Below, one piece after another: positions 41,201 through 47,148 of a stretch of 64,000 bases of DNA. The stretch is from Fasciolopsis buskii (taxonomy: Eukaryota > Platyhelminthes > Trematoda > Plagiorchiida > Fasciolidae). The notes under the pieces are model-generated. The model did not search any database, was not told the DNA's origin, and worked only from the letters and a program-made list of their open reading frames with translations. Location: contig LUCM01007179.1 in the NCBI GenBank assembly GCA_008360955.1, positions 1 to 64,000 of the forward strand, written 5' to 3'. Each line of letters begins with the position of its first letter. Within the stretch, counting starts at the first letter, position 1. A program made the position numbers and the translations under genes.

Positions 41201-43115
41201 GGCGAACGCCCGGCGCTTCCCGGCTCGACTGATCTTCGGCAGCCAGTCTAGGAGACGTGGTGAAATTCTAACTCCAAGCAACCATGGGCATTACATGTAG
41301 CATACTGTTCTCTGCTCACCGGCATTTGTGGTCAGAGAATCAATTGGACACCCAAAATGCCTGGTTTCTTCCAAAGGACGTATGAACCGAGTAGTTAATC
41401 ACCTGCTCGAAGTAAAATACAAAGACTTCAAAACGTTCTACTGCCTTGTGTATTAGATCCAAGGGCTCGGGTGGGGTCTCCTTAGCCAGCCTTCTACTTC
41501 GGATTAGGCAATCTGGCCCACAAGGGAATCGTGTATCCCGAAGGATAACCGATGATGTGGGGTTTTGAAGGAGCAGATATTTTGGATCTAATGTCCGGGC
41601 TGGTCATTAGATTGCATCTTGGTGTTACATTCAACAATTTTTCGGTTGTTGTCGTTAAGTAAACAAACAAATACTTGGTGGTTTTAGAGAACGATTAGAT
41701 TGATGGCTGTTGCATTCGATTTCATGTTGCATATTTACTATGTAGTTGGAAGACGATAACATGACCTTCCACTTGAGCATTGTGATCGCAGCTTTAAATG
41801 AAGCAATAATTATCTGAAGTACCAGTCTTCTGTTGCCTGCAAATCCAAAGTCATATCTTTACAACTCTGTAACGGTACAGTGGTGAGTGAAAATTGCAAG
41901 TAGTTATTTTTTAGACAATTTTTTAAAAACTCCTCTATGAATTGCGTTTCCTCATCATTTTTTTACTTGCTGCCAACGTGTTTTTCACTTTACACCTCCA
42001 ACTTACACGTCTGTTATTTTCATAGGAGCCCAGCTTCTCTCTCCTGAATAATCCCGCGCGAGTCATGCGAGCCCAGCAGCGTGTTATGACAATACCTGAT
42101 AACTCTCGCTATCAAACACTTAAACCAATCACACAAGTGAGTTTGACGTTGCTGTCTCCTTGTGAACTAAAAAATAGGTCTCGTCTGTTCATCCATCATT
42201 GCTCCGCAGGAAAATATGCTTATTACCGATCCTAAATTTTCTTGCTTCAACAATCAACGCCGTAAACAATGTTCCCACTTACGACTGTTTGTCTGTTGAA
42301 TTTACATTATGCTATCACTAGGTTTGATATTGTAACCTAGTTTTTCCGTTGCTCTATATCGATCAAATTCATTGAGACACGTTTTCCAAATTTCACAGGC
42401 TGGTATTTTAATGGTACATGACAAACGACCACAGGAAACTGAAGTGTTAGTCGAATTAGTACATGGTCATGGTCCCACTGGTGCACGAACAGCTACTGCA
42501 AGTTCTTCTGGTGCTACCGGCCCGGGGGGCGCTAGTTCTTCCGATTTGGCAGCTGGACTGAGCGCTAGCTCAGCAGATTCCAGAACGAAACCGGTTCATG
42601 CGTCAACTATTGGAGCCTATTTGGACGATGACGATGATGACGACGACGACGACGACGAAGATGCTGAGGGGGTGGAGGAAGAAGATGATGCAGAACAGTC
42701 AACAGACGATGAGGAAGAAGAAGAAGAAGAGGAGGAGGACGGTCTCTATACGTCGGCAGCAGTTACCATTCACGACACCGATGTGGAAATGGATGATGCT
42801 GCTGCTGCAGCCGGGATCTCAGAACCGAAGAGGGTTAAGCGCAAACACGCTACTCCTAGTTCTGGTGGGCGACGCACCGCAAAAGGTGCCCACACTGAAC
42901 CTAGTCCTCCCAAGTCGTTCCTATTTGTGGACGAGGAAGAGGGCAATCTACAAAGTCAGTCGCAACCCACCCGAGGTGTCACTACTACTACTACGTCGTC
43001 TACCGCTGCACCATCGCATGAACCGATGGATGTTGACCAAGGAGAACACAAGAAACCGTCCGAAGGTGACCCGAAAAACTCATCTTCAAAGCCGAAAGAG
43101 CCTGACAACAGCTGA
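1895..43115 (+). CDS. PSMD1: 26S proteasome non-ATPase regulatory subunit 1 (PSMD1/Rpn2), 17 exons, complete
   Basis: Largest subunit of the 19S base; in the known family it scaffolds the base, contacts the ATPase ring and holds the ubiquitin receptor Rpn13. Exons: 1895-1957, 1990-2233, 2269-2488, 7674-7881, 16059-16499, 16594-16834, 17861-18001, 29411-29560, 31290-31480, 31673-31839, 32183-32414, 34708-34849, 35185-35379, 38540-38702, 40112-40172, 42026-42136, 42399-43115. They sum to 3687 nt (1228 residues plus TGA), and every junction is GT-AG and in phase. Sequence colinear with human PSMD1 includes [64 protein letters not shown] and NNPARVM. PC repeats span about residues 480-766. Human PSMD1 is 953 residues; the excess is mainly a C-terminal extension plus inserts near residues 110-150 and 270-385. 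The start was chosen because [15 protein letters not shown] aligns with the human N-terminus. Introns 3, 4, 7, 11 and 13 are filled with retroelements. Confidence 0.96.
1990..2233 (+). CDS. PSMD1: PSMD1 exon 2 (residues 22-103)
   Basis: Acceptor CCCAG|GCG, donor GTGT|GTAAGT, ends in phase 1. Contains [18 protein letters not shown] and [10 protein letters not shown], strongly conserved in Rpn2 N-terminal helical repeats. The next intron is 35 bp. Confidence 0.95.
2269..2488 (+). CDS. PSMD1: PSMD1 exon 3 (residues 103-176)
   Basis: Acceptor TTGTAG|CC, donor AG|GTTGGT (weak consensus), ends in phase 2. KCIDKYIDL is followed by a polar stretch longer than in human, rich in S, T, D and R, then [19 protein letters not shown]. 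The weak donor is supported by the exact phase and protein match to exon 4 (ETRR|LDIF). Confidence 0.92.
2489..3214. other. Intron 3, first part: nothing recognised
   Basis: Short open frames near 2400-2650 are read-through of exon 3 or its antisense. I see no domain, RNA or repeat match here. Confidence 0.5.
3224..3270. repeat. (TA)n microsatellite
   Basis: Nearly pure TA dinucleotide run with flanking CATA variants. Similar tracts occur at 23171-23205, 26108-26146, 46668-46688 and 55769-55796. Confidence 0.95.
3295..3450 (+). repeat. Dispersed repeat, copy 1
   Basis: Shares an interrupted match with 15515-15665: AAAACGTC, then GTGGTGGAA..TGGATCG, and an upstream TTCAGTCTT. Probably a short interspersed or 3'-end repeat; family unknown. 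It directly abuts the 3' end of an RTE fragment. Confidence 0.5.
3451..4545 (-). mobile_element. RTE-like LINE, 5'-truncated, minus strand
   Basis: The 3' end lies at the low coordinate, with an ATC-rich tail (3451-3470) and the shared GCGTTAAACAGCAAGGCAAG end. The minus frame 3949-4278 encodes the RTE C-terminal block ([17 protein letters not shown]). It is identical as protein to the blocks at 11837, 13970, 21394 and 33764. The YADD region is antisense at about 4480-4495. The 3' UTR (3455-3590) and the 4505-4545 end are clearly more diverged than the middle. Confidence 0.88.
4546..5227. other. Unclassified intronic sequence with a dispersed-repeat segment
   Basis: The stretch near 4683-4745 (TTTGTAGTTGATC..CCATTGTT) resembles 47330-47395 (TTTGTAGTCGATC..CCATTATT), so at least part is a dispersed repeat in the same orientation. 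The remainder is not recognised. Confidence 0.4.
5228..5655 (-). mobile_element. RTE-like 3'-end fragment, minus strand
   Basis: An ATC-rich tail at 5228-5255 (with one N at 5253) leads into the same 3' end sequence as at 3471 and 8063, and continues to the sequence antisense to the RTE 3' UTR. A 5' end of the same family follows immediately in the opposite orientation. Confidence 0.85.
5668..6115 (+). mobile_element. RTE-like 5'-end fragment (endonuclease N-terminus)
   Basis: CTCAGAGTTCCCTC and the downstream 5' UTR match the copy starting near 18846. The frame 5874-6119 reads [12 protein letters not shown] (APE-type endonuclease, with the catalytic Glu in SETR) and breaks off after GQRGVG. 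Truncated after about 80 codons. Confidence 0.88.
6180..6950. mobile_element. Rearranged RTE RT fragments, internally inverted
   Basis: 6281-6475 read on the minus strand gives [20 protein letters not shown] (RT motif A). 6480-6800 read on the plus strand gives the preceding RT portion ([26 protein letters not shown]). The two halves are therefore in opposite orientation with the break near 6478. About 80% similar to the other RTE copies; dead. Confidence 0.8.
6951..7673. other. End of intron 3: nothing recognised
   Basis: Ordinary intron sequence as far as I can see, ending in the TCGTTTTCAG acceptor of exon 4. Confidence 0.5.
7674..7881 (+). CDS. PSMD1: PSMD1 exon 4 (residues 176-245)
   Basis: Acceptor TTTCAG|A, donor CAG|GTATGT, ends in phase 0. 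Encodes LDIFKKAL through [13 protein letters not shown], matching human INVCQCLIFLDDPQ. Confidence 0.95.
8046..8215 (-). mobile_element. Solo RTE 3' end, minus strand
   Basis: CATCATCATTATCGTC tail followed by GCGTTAAACAGCAAAGCAAGCC, then a match to the 3' UTR at 5270-5380. Heavily 5'-truncated, as is common for RTE insertions. Confidence 0.8.
8216..9305. other. Intron 4 stretch: nothing recognised
   Basis: No domain-bearing frame, RNA gene or clear repeat seen on either strand. Confidence 0.5.
9306..12395 (+). mobile_element. RTE-like LINE, near full length, defective
   Basis: In order: 5' UTR; APE endonuclease 9495-9857 (CCVSETRTQ) and 9870-10157 (VAGDFNAQV), with the SDHALV histidine motif near 10235; linker 10428-10784; RT 11141-11693 ([46 protein letters not shown]); C-terminal block 11837-12166. 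The pol frame is broken by stops after PTD (9858) and ESD (10158), and by TAG after RLSR (11691). It ends at a single N (12396) before its 3' UTR is complete. Confidence 0.92.
12397..14790 (+). mobile_element. Second RTE copy, tandem with the first (2133-bp offset)
   Basis: Sequence from 12397 repeats that from 10264 at a constant offset of 2133 bp. All predicted frames are identical, including the same stops. Here the element runs to its 3' end (GCCATTTAACGCTGAATGATGACG, about 14764-14790). Because the joint is a single N inside the element, this may be an assembly expansion rather than a real tandem copy. Confidence 0.85.
14785..15475. mobile_element. Penelope-like element fragment, folded back
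   Basis: The plus frame 15228-15476 reads [20 protein letters not shown] and [13 protein letters not shown], the Penelope RT-thumb signature. The minus frame 15273-15043 encodes almost the same protein. Distal to the minus arm (minus strand, 14872-14785) [13 protein letters not shown] resembles a decayed GIY-YIG endonuclease. The RTE 3' end abuts at about 14785. No intact palm is present. Confidence 0.75.
15515..15665 (+). repeat. Dispersed repeat, copy 2
   Basis: Matches 3295-3450 with interruptions (TTCAGTCTTCAG, AAAACGTCTG, GTGGTGGAACGTGGATCG). Part (CTTCAGATGAAAC) also resembles 22537-22555. Confidence 0.5.
15666..16058. other. End of intron 4: nothing recognised
   Basis: No supported feature until the exon 5 acceptor at 16057-16058. 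Confidence 0.5.
16059..16499 (+). CDS. PSMD1: PSMD1 exon 5 (residues 246-392)
   Basis: Acceptor CATAG|GCT, donor AAG|GTTAGT, phase 0 at both ends. Begins [10 protein letters not shown] and [14 protein letters not shown] (human AYQICFDLYESASQ), then a Lys/Glu/Thr/Ser-rich segment where human also has a disordered insert, longer here. Ends ISILSGDK (human IKILSGE). An antisense open frame at 16166-16522 is a shadow. Confidence 0.95.
16594..16834 (+). CDS. PSMD1: PSMD1 exon 6 (residues 393-473)
   Basis: Acceptor CGCCTAG|GTG, donor AGAG|GTGAGC, ends in phase 1. Carries [31 protein letters not shown] and [15 protein letters not shown], near-invariant across Rpn2. Confidence 0.97.
16835..17860. 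other. Intron 6: nothing recognised
   Basis: 1026 bp without a domain-bearing frame or a recognised repeat. Confidence 0.5.
17861..18001 (+). CDS. PSMD1: PSMD1 exon 7 (residues 473-520), first PC repeats
   Basis: Acceptor ACTCAG|GC, donor ACCG|GTAAGG, ends in phase 1. Encodes [16 protein letters not shown] and the PC-repeat core [17 protein letters not shown]. It is followed by the longest intron (11,409 bp). Confidence 0.96.
18002..18781. other. Start of intron 7: nothing recognised
   Basis: Contains a short CTG run at about 18229-18246; otherwise no supported feature. Confidence 0.5.
18782..18835. repeat. 12-bp inverted repeat around an AT-rich loop
   Basis: CAGATAACTGTC (18782-18793) and GACAGTTATCTG (18824-18835) are exact reverse complements, separated by about 30 bp of TA-rich sequence. 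It sits immediately 5' of an RTE insertion. Confidence 0.8.
18840..22065 (+). mobile_element. RTE-like LINE, near full length, with sequencing gap
   Basis: Same architecture as the copy at 9306, offset 9557: endonuclease 19052-19714, linker 19985-20341, RT 20698-21250, C-terminal block 21394-21723. It shares all the same stops and differs by very few bases (one visible change makes KHWISQ from KRWISQ). N run 21756-21875. It ends at AACGCTGAATGAAGATGATG. Unlike the 9306 copy it retains the CTCAGAGTGCCCTC 5' start. Confidence 0.92.
21756..21875. other. Assembly gap (120 N) inside RTE copy
   Basis: By alignment to 14332-14590 in the other copy, about 259 bp should be present between the flanks, so the gap length is a placeholder or the copy carries a deletion. 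Confidence 0.9.
22225..22450 (+). repeat. Dispersed repeat, copy 1 (pair with 30396)
   Basis: TTGGAAGCATGGCGGAAG, then GAGAAAAAAAGAAACAA, then ATCGAATTCCATGGTTTCT and CCGAACCGAAG recur, diverged, at 30405-30585 in the same order. Family unknown. Confidence 0.5.
23560..24870 (+). mobile_element. Divergent RTE-like LINE nested in the composite repeat
   Basis: The frame 23834-24190 matches the RTE linker region ([35 protein letters not shown]). The frame 24513-24869 has [20 protein letters not shown] and [20 protein letters not shown] (RT motifs). Upstream 23575-23650 is endonuclease-like. Only about half-similar in protein to the other RTE copies, so a separate subfamily. 3'-truncated after motif A. 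Confidence 0.8.
24871..25465. other. Rest of the insert in the composite repeat: nothing recognised
   Basis: No domain seen. It belongs to the segment absent from the 46-kb copy, so it probably inserted together with the nested LINE or beside it. Confidence 0.4.
25968..27839. other. Intron 7 stretch: nothing recognised
   Basis: TA-rich microsatellite at about 26108-26146. A minus open frame at 26093-26275 runs through it and is not a gene. No other feature supported. Confidence 0.5.
27840..28055 (-). mobile_element. tRNA-derived SINE, copy 3
   Basis: On the minus strand a box-A-like TAGTCAACTGG and a degraded box B (GGTTCCTAATCGAGATCTG) precede a body that shares ATGTGGTTCTACGCCA with the copies at 38825 and 40325. 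Diverged. Confidence 0.6.
28056..29410. other. End of intron 7: nothing recognised
   Basis: No supported feature before exon 8. Confidence 0.5.
29411..29560 (+). CDS. PSMD1: PSMD1 exon 8 (residues 520-570), PC repeat
   Basis: Acceptor ATTAG|AG, donor ACTG|GTAAGT. Encodes [30 protein letters not shown] and LYQDDAVTG, aligning residue by residue with human. Confidence 0.96.
29561..31289. other. Intron 8, with a dispersed repeat at 30396-30590
   Basis: 30396-30590 is the second copy of the repeat at 22225-22450, in the same orientation. The remainder shows no domain or RNA. Confidence 0.5.
31290..31480 (+). CDS. PSMD1: PSMD1 exon 9 (residues 570-633), PC repeats
   Basis: Acceptor ATCAG|GT, donor GTG|GTGCGT, ends in phase 0. 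Encodes [30 protein letters not shown] and [15 protein letters not shown]. Confidence 0.95.
31673..31839 (+). CDS. PSMD1: PSMD1 exon 10 (residues 634-689), PC repeats
   Basis: Acceptor GCTAG|GAT, donor TTCAA|GTAAGT, ends in phase 2. Encodes [20 protein letters not shown] and [13 protein letters not shown] (human VSDVNDDVRRAAV). Confidence 0.95.
32183..32414 (+). CDS. PSMD1: PSMD1 exon 11 (residues 689-766), PC repeats
   Basis: Acceptor TTTAG|A, donor AAG|GTAATA, ends in phase 0. Encodes [50 protein letters not shown] and GITCPK, the end of the toroidal domain. Confidence 0.96.
32632..34578 (+). mobile_element. RTE-like LINE, 5'-truncated, mosaic
   Basis: The frame 32655-33191 covers the end of the linker and the start of RT ([37 protein letters not shown]), better preserved than in the 9306 copy. 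After a diverged stretch (33182-33383), 33384-34440 is nearly identical to 11454-12395, including the same TAG after RLSR. The 3' end, at AACGCTCAACGATAGTTATG, is diverged in its tail. Confidence 0.9.
34708..34849 (+). CDS. PSMD1: PSMD1 exon 12 (residues 767-814)
   Basis: Acceptor TTTTAG|TCT, donor ACTG|GTGAGT. Encodes [16 protein letters not shown] and [10 protein letters not shown] (human VTISLQSRTG). The start of the exon ([16 protein letters not shown]) is more divergent. Confidence 0.95.
35185..35379 (+). CDS. PSMD1: PSMD1 exon 13 (residues 814-879)
   Basis: Acceptor CTTCAG|GT, donor CTAC|GTGAGT. Encodes [33 protein letters not shown] and KPSAFAYPQ, colinear with human. Confidence 0.96.
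35930..36115 (+). mobile_element. Small decayed RTE RT fragment
   Basis: Reads like the segment around the RTE YADD motif (CTTAGACGACCTTGTGTACT, then CCACCTTCAAGGTG and GCTGTTACAAGATTAGAC), aligned to 11608-11755 but clearly older. Confidence 0.65.
36160..37930 (+). mobile_element. Decayed CR1/Jockey-type LINE, third family
   Basis: Frame pieces in order: [14 protein letters not shown] at about 37068-37110 (catalytic FADD box), [17 protein letters not shown] at about 37169-37220 (RT thumb), and [17 protein letters not shown] at 37570-37620 (typical CR1 C-terminal block). Upstream RT is frameshifted (36550-36960). Not the family seen at 1-1850. Dead. Confidence 0.8.
37931..38539. other. End of intron 13: nothing recognised
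   Basis: No supported feature before exon 14. Confidence 0.5.
38540..38702 (+). CDS. PSMD1: PSMD1 exon 14 (residues 879-933), charged region with Gln run
   Basis: Acceptor TTTGTAG|AA, donor GACAT|GTGAGT. Encodes [20 protein letters not shown], aligned with human KEKEKEKVSTAVLSITAK, then a Lys/Glu-rich stretch with seven consecutive Gln built from mixed CAA/CAG codons. An in-frame GTAAAC at 38681 is a possible alternative donor, but it breaks the phase with exon 15. Confidence 0.92.
38825..39050 (-). mobile_element. tRNA-derived SINE, copy 2
   Basis: The minus strand reads GGTCAAGTG (box A), a degraded box B (AGTTGCGAATGCCAGATC), then GGTAGACGGCAATTCGTCG, ATGTGGTTCTGTGCCACT and a C-rich end. 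These match 40338-40515 in order. Confidence 0.7.
39051..40111. other. End of intron 14: nothing recognised
   Basis: No supported feature before exon 15. Confidence 0.5.
40112..40172 (+). CDS. PSMD1: PSMD1 exon 15 (residues 933-953)
   Basis: Short 61-bp exon. Acceptor CACTAG|T, donor AAG|GTATGC. Joins exon 14 as [14 protein letters not shown], comparable to the human acidic/basic KMEVDEAEKKEEK segment. Support is splice signals, phase and composition rather than strong conservation. Confidence 0.85.
40325..40525 (+). mobile_element. tRNA-derived SINE, copy 1 (best preserved promoter)
   Basis: TGGTCAAGTGG (box A) and GGTTCGATTCC (perfect box B) lie about 35 bp apart, as in a tRNA gene, followed by a body (GGCGGTAGACGGCAACTCG, TATGGTTCTATCGCACT) and a C-rich tail. 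Two further copies in the window share the same head and body. The 5' segment does not fold as a full tRNA. Confidence 0.75.
40526..42025. other. Rest of intron 15: nothing recognised
   Basis: Short G-runs near 41050; no supported feature. Confidence 0.5.
42026..42136 (+). CDS. PSMD1: PSMD1 exon 16 (residues 954-990)
   Basis: Acceptor CATAG|GAG, donor CAA|GTGAGT, phase 0 at both ends. Encodes [20 protein letters not shown] and [10 protein letters not shown], matching human [20 protein letters not shown] and RYQPFKPLS. Confidence 0.96.
42399..43115 (+). CDS. PSMD1: PSMD1 exon 17 (residues 991-1228), terminal exon with long extension
   Basis: Acceptor [30 protein letters not shown] and HGHGP align with the end of the conserved human C-terminal domain. 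About 215 extra residues follow: a Ser/Ala/Gly-rich linker, an 11-residue Asp run from residue 1066, a second acidic block with nine Glu, basic PKRVKRKH at 1133-1140, [13 protein letters not shown] at about 1159-1171, a Thr/Ser run and a KPKEPDNS end. The frame is open from the acceptor to TGA, so the extension is part of the same reading frame, not a mis-spliced intron. Confidence 0.93.
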   Translation, partial: AGILMVHDKRPQETEVLVELVHGHGPTGARTATASSSGATGPGGASSSDLAAGLSASSADSRTKPVHASTIGAYLDDDDDDDDDDDEDAEGVEEEDDAEQSTDDEEEEEEEEEDGLYTSAAVTIHDTDVEMDDAAAAAGISEPKRVKRKHATPSSGGRRTAKGAHTEPSPPKSFLFVDEEEGNLQSQSQPTRGVTTTTTSSTAAPSHEPMDVDQGEHKKPSEGDPKNSSSKPKEPDNS

Positions 43116-46100
43116 ATATGATTTTCACGGTCCTTGTCACTGAATTTGCTGACATTTGCTTCGCTATGATCATTATTTTCGAACCATCTCCGTCGGAGCG
43201 TTGAACTTTGAAGAGTTCGTGATAACTTACTGTTTATCCGCTCATTGTATCACTTGTTTCGCGTCACGTGACTTTTGTATTCGTTTTGGTTGGGTTTCCT
43301 CTTTTGTATTTCGTGCTTATTTTGTTCATACTTCTCAGCAACCTTAGGTTGCCATATGATATACCCAGGAAATCATCTTCTTTTAGTGTCTAAATTGAGG
43401 GCCCGTAAGCACTCGTTGCTAATGCGATAGGAAGCGGTTATTTCCCCAGCTAGTTTGGAATCCTGAATGCGATCTCAATAAGTGAACCAGCCCGTGGTTG
43501 GTCTCGGAGATTAGGTGGCCTTTCTTCCGTTTTTTGTCATTCTCGCCCCGAAGTTGAGAAGTCTTTGGATCCTGGAAATCCAGCAACCTTCCCGTGGTGT
43601 GATCATAAGCATCATTCTTGCGCACGGTTCCAACACTGCAATGTAACATTCATCGAGTGACAACCTAAAGTGAGCATTTTGCTCTCCATTTTCAAGACAT
43701 ACGTGAATGTGTTCGGCACTGGTGTGTACTGATGCACTGATCAACAGGAAGGTACTTGAGAACCAAGAGCTTTCCTTCCAATTTATTGGGTATCGGGTTG
43801 GTCTCCACATTTTTTCATCATGGGGCTTCAGTTAATTTGACATATTCAGTGAGAGAAAAGCAAAGATATTTTGGATGCTAGAACACCATTGACTGCGGCA
43901 TTTATTCTTATCATTCAAGATGGCGTGTTGAAAATCTGCATGGACCCAAACCCGATAAACCAGTTCGATTTCCACACCATCTCGCCAAGTGATTGGTGGA
44001 TCACCTTAACCAATCATCCGGCCACTTTTCTCTTCATTGGGTGATAGAATTATCTCATCATGTTTCAGCAACATCTTGTGGACAATAGTATTCAAATACC
44101 AGCAGCTGTTGCGTATCGGTCCCCCAAAGCAGCTTTTCTGAACCGTTTAGCAGGATTAATATAACCGCCGCAGTGTAAACTGGACATTTTGTTGATAATC
44201 AGGTGTAGGTTCGACGCTTTAGATGTCTCTTTGGTGAACCCCAACCAAGCCTTTTACATGGGCAAAAGCATTTCAGCCCTATTAGGTGAGGCTACGAGCT
44301 GATCCCAAAAGTGCAAGGCCACTTCGGTCTGATGAACCAGACGACAGTAAGATCAGGTCGCATCTGAGAAGGCGGAAATGCCGACAGTGTTTTTTTGACT
44401 CCGGTGAATGGCGCACTGACCAAGAACCTAATTGACTGCAAGGTGGAAACCAAGGGAAAGCGGGACCAACCATTCGCCCTGGCTCTGGACTTACAAAATA
44501 CGATCCTATTTCGGCGACGCAATCAAAGGCATACATGAGCCTCGTTCGAGATGAACACCGGAGAAGAGAGTGATTCCAAGAGGCGGGCACAATCGCCTAG
44601 TGAGATCTGTATACATCGTTAACTTATAACGGACAATACAGTCCTGTTGATCGGCCAGAGGCTATTTGATCGTTCTCGTTTGAGTAAACTGGGTAGTATT
44701 GAACTACACCATTTCAAGAATGAATTCAGAAAAATAACGGAAATGAACTTTAGGTTCGATTTGAGAGCAAGTGGCTGTGGTAAATTTCGTTCACCCCTGG
44801 TGCATCTACTTGGCCAGTTAAGCACATCAGCCGCTAGCCCATGGTTGGTCACGTCTTCTCACACTCCTTGTGAAAAGAATTAGAATAGACATCAGTCGGG
44901 CATCATGCGCGCTTTTGGACGGACGTTATCACGATCCGGTGCCCTGTAGTTCGGCTTTGTCCGAGACGAATAAGCTGCACAAAACAGATCAACCCAAATA
45001 TTAGACTTTATTTTTGATGATTTTGGACGAGAAAGCGCATTTCGATCATTTTGTACCTATTCTTTGTTTAACAAACACTGAATTACAAAAAAGTGATGCA
45101 TAAGCATGAGAAAATGAATACCAAATGAGTTAACCGAGTTTAGGGAATAACTCCGTTGGAATTCAATTATAATATTTTCATACCTCCGAAGGGCTAACTG
45201 TTAATGAGACATTGTGGTACCGTTAGCTGGATTGTCAATCGTTTACTTTGAAAAGCTTCACCTCGGCTGATTTGAAATGAGCCGTTCAGATACAAAGGAG
45301 AGTGACAGCATTACATCCTCGAGTTGTCCGGAATGGACCGACGGGAAGGTTGTATTGATGGGATGAACTTCTGTCTGTCATACGACCCGACAATAAGGCT
45401 GGTCTACCATAAGCATGTTTGCGTTCCTGCAGGCCTGCAACAGCCGCGGCTGAAATTCGCATCTAATTGGAGCCTTGACCAGCTCTCTAATGGTATCTCG
45501 GAGGACCAAAAGTGGCGCACATCGATCCGAAGACTTTAAGCAGTGGCTCCCGTTAGTTTTAGAAAAACTGTGCCCATGGCCAAAGTTGCCGTAGTTTGTG
45601 TTAACGCGCCTCGTCACACGGCTCGGTGCATTCACGGCGGACAATTGCACCCGGGTATGACTAGCGAATGTCGCCGTATTCGTCAATGCTGAACCCGATC
45701 AAAAATGTTTGTAGCATTATGGAGAATTAAGCCAAACGAAAACTGAGTACCTACTTTTGGAGTCTCCATGGCAGAGACCCGTCGGAATGGCCCGTACATT
45801 TCCTAGAATGCTCGGTTGCGACATTGACCATTTCCGGTGGTCTTTGTAAACATTTTGTGGGGCATCTCCAGACATTCCTTTTACCTTCTCTCGATTGCAA
45901 GGATATGGCGAAATGTTCAGACGGAGAACGTTTAAAGTGTCTTTTTCAGTGCAGCCAAGTATAAATTCACGTGTTATTTTAATTTTCTCCACTTATACCT
46001 AAAACAGCTACATCTAAAGGGAATCGAATTTCAGAATATGTAAAAAAATTTGGTTTAAGGTAGGATTTGTTTCACGTCCGAATTCGCATAAATTTCAGGT

Positions 46101-46249
46101 GTGCTACAGGAAAGCCCGGCGCGTAAAATTATAACCTGCATGGCTTGTTTGCCCAGTGGTAGGCGGTTCTCTGAAGCTGTGTGCACTGTTGATCAGTGAT
46201 AAGAAAGGGGGTACTGTGCCAGTTTTCTGAGGTCAGCTAATATGCTAAA
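43116..46249. other. PSMD1 3' flank: nothing firmly recognised
   Basis: I see no AATAAA or ATTAAA in the first few hundred bases after the stop, so the 3' end cannot be placed. Several open frames of 70-100 codons (e.g. minus 43511-43810, minus 44282-44590) have no recognised domain. A short plus-strand LKICMDPNPINQ near 43930 faintly recalls a Gypsy RT but has no supporting context. Confidence 0.4.
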
Positions 46250-47148
46250 GAGTATGTAAGACACTGGTCAATTTGGAGCATTTCGTGAGGCGCGCAGTGC
46301 GAAGAGCCGACTCGGAGCCTAAGGTACTCATCCCGACCATCCTGAGGCATTCGGAGGCAGAATCTCATTTAGATGACAGGAGTTTGAATGGTACACAACT
46401 ATGGTCGTTGTTTGGTCTGTTTGGATTCGGCACTGCTGGACCTATAGAGCAACGATACTAGAAGCGCAGGTTTCTATATTTTTATTGGGTAGAATGAGGA
46501 AGAATAACCAAAGACTCATCGACGTACTACCGATTAAAAATACGGACTCATGCGTCGGATGACGTCGTCCTGTTGATTGAAACTGCCTTGTCCACAAATG
46601 ACCTGATAATCAAAGTTGTAATCGCGATGTGAACGCTCGACCAAGTCATCCAAATCAAAATCCGGTGCATATATATATATATATATAGAATTAACGCGGT
46701 GCCAGACTAGGGCACCTGGTTTATTGCGCGCTCATTTCATGCTTCATATCCACTGAGCGTTGGGCAATTATCTGCGCCAGTATTGGGGAACAAGGCGTTT
46801 GTCACAAAATCTTACTAGGAATATAAGTTACACTGTGATCACTTTCCAGTGTGATTGATTTCGTTTACTATTATGTGACTTGTGGCTGAAAATGGTTGAA
46901 CATAAACGTTAAATTGTCCTGGGTTTTCTAATCGGTTCATTGTTCCCTGCATCTTGGTCCGAGAAGAATTCACTGCTTCGCACGCTTAATTGACTTAGAC
47001 ACTAGGTCAAGATCATTCCTAAATGAGAATTTTCCTTCGCATTGTGAACGACGATTATTAGACCCCGTTAACACAGTTTAACCCAATTAATAAATAATTG
47101 GCTTCAGTCTTTATATACCCGCGTAATCATAGATAGAATACAGGATAA
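46250..47148. repeat. Composite dispersed repeat, copy without insert
   Basis: Matches the outer parts of 22751-25967 in the same orientation with few differences. The TA tract (46668-46688) joins directly to GAATTAACGCGG, and a further ~30 bp after GGGCAC is missing relative to 25492-25525. The 62-codon frame is intact here too (46273-46461). Confidence 0.85.

Noticed and set aside
43916..44600. Gypsy-like RT in the PSMD1 3' flank (ICMDPNPINQ)
   Set aside because: Only a dozen residues resemble the family; neighbouring frames show no RT, RNase H or integrase continuity.
45324..45686. Overlapping open frames on both strands downstream of PSMD1
   Set aside because: About 70-100 codons each, no domain recognised, and both strands are open, so there is no basis to call a gene.
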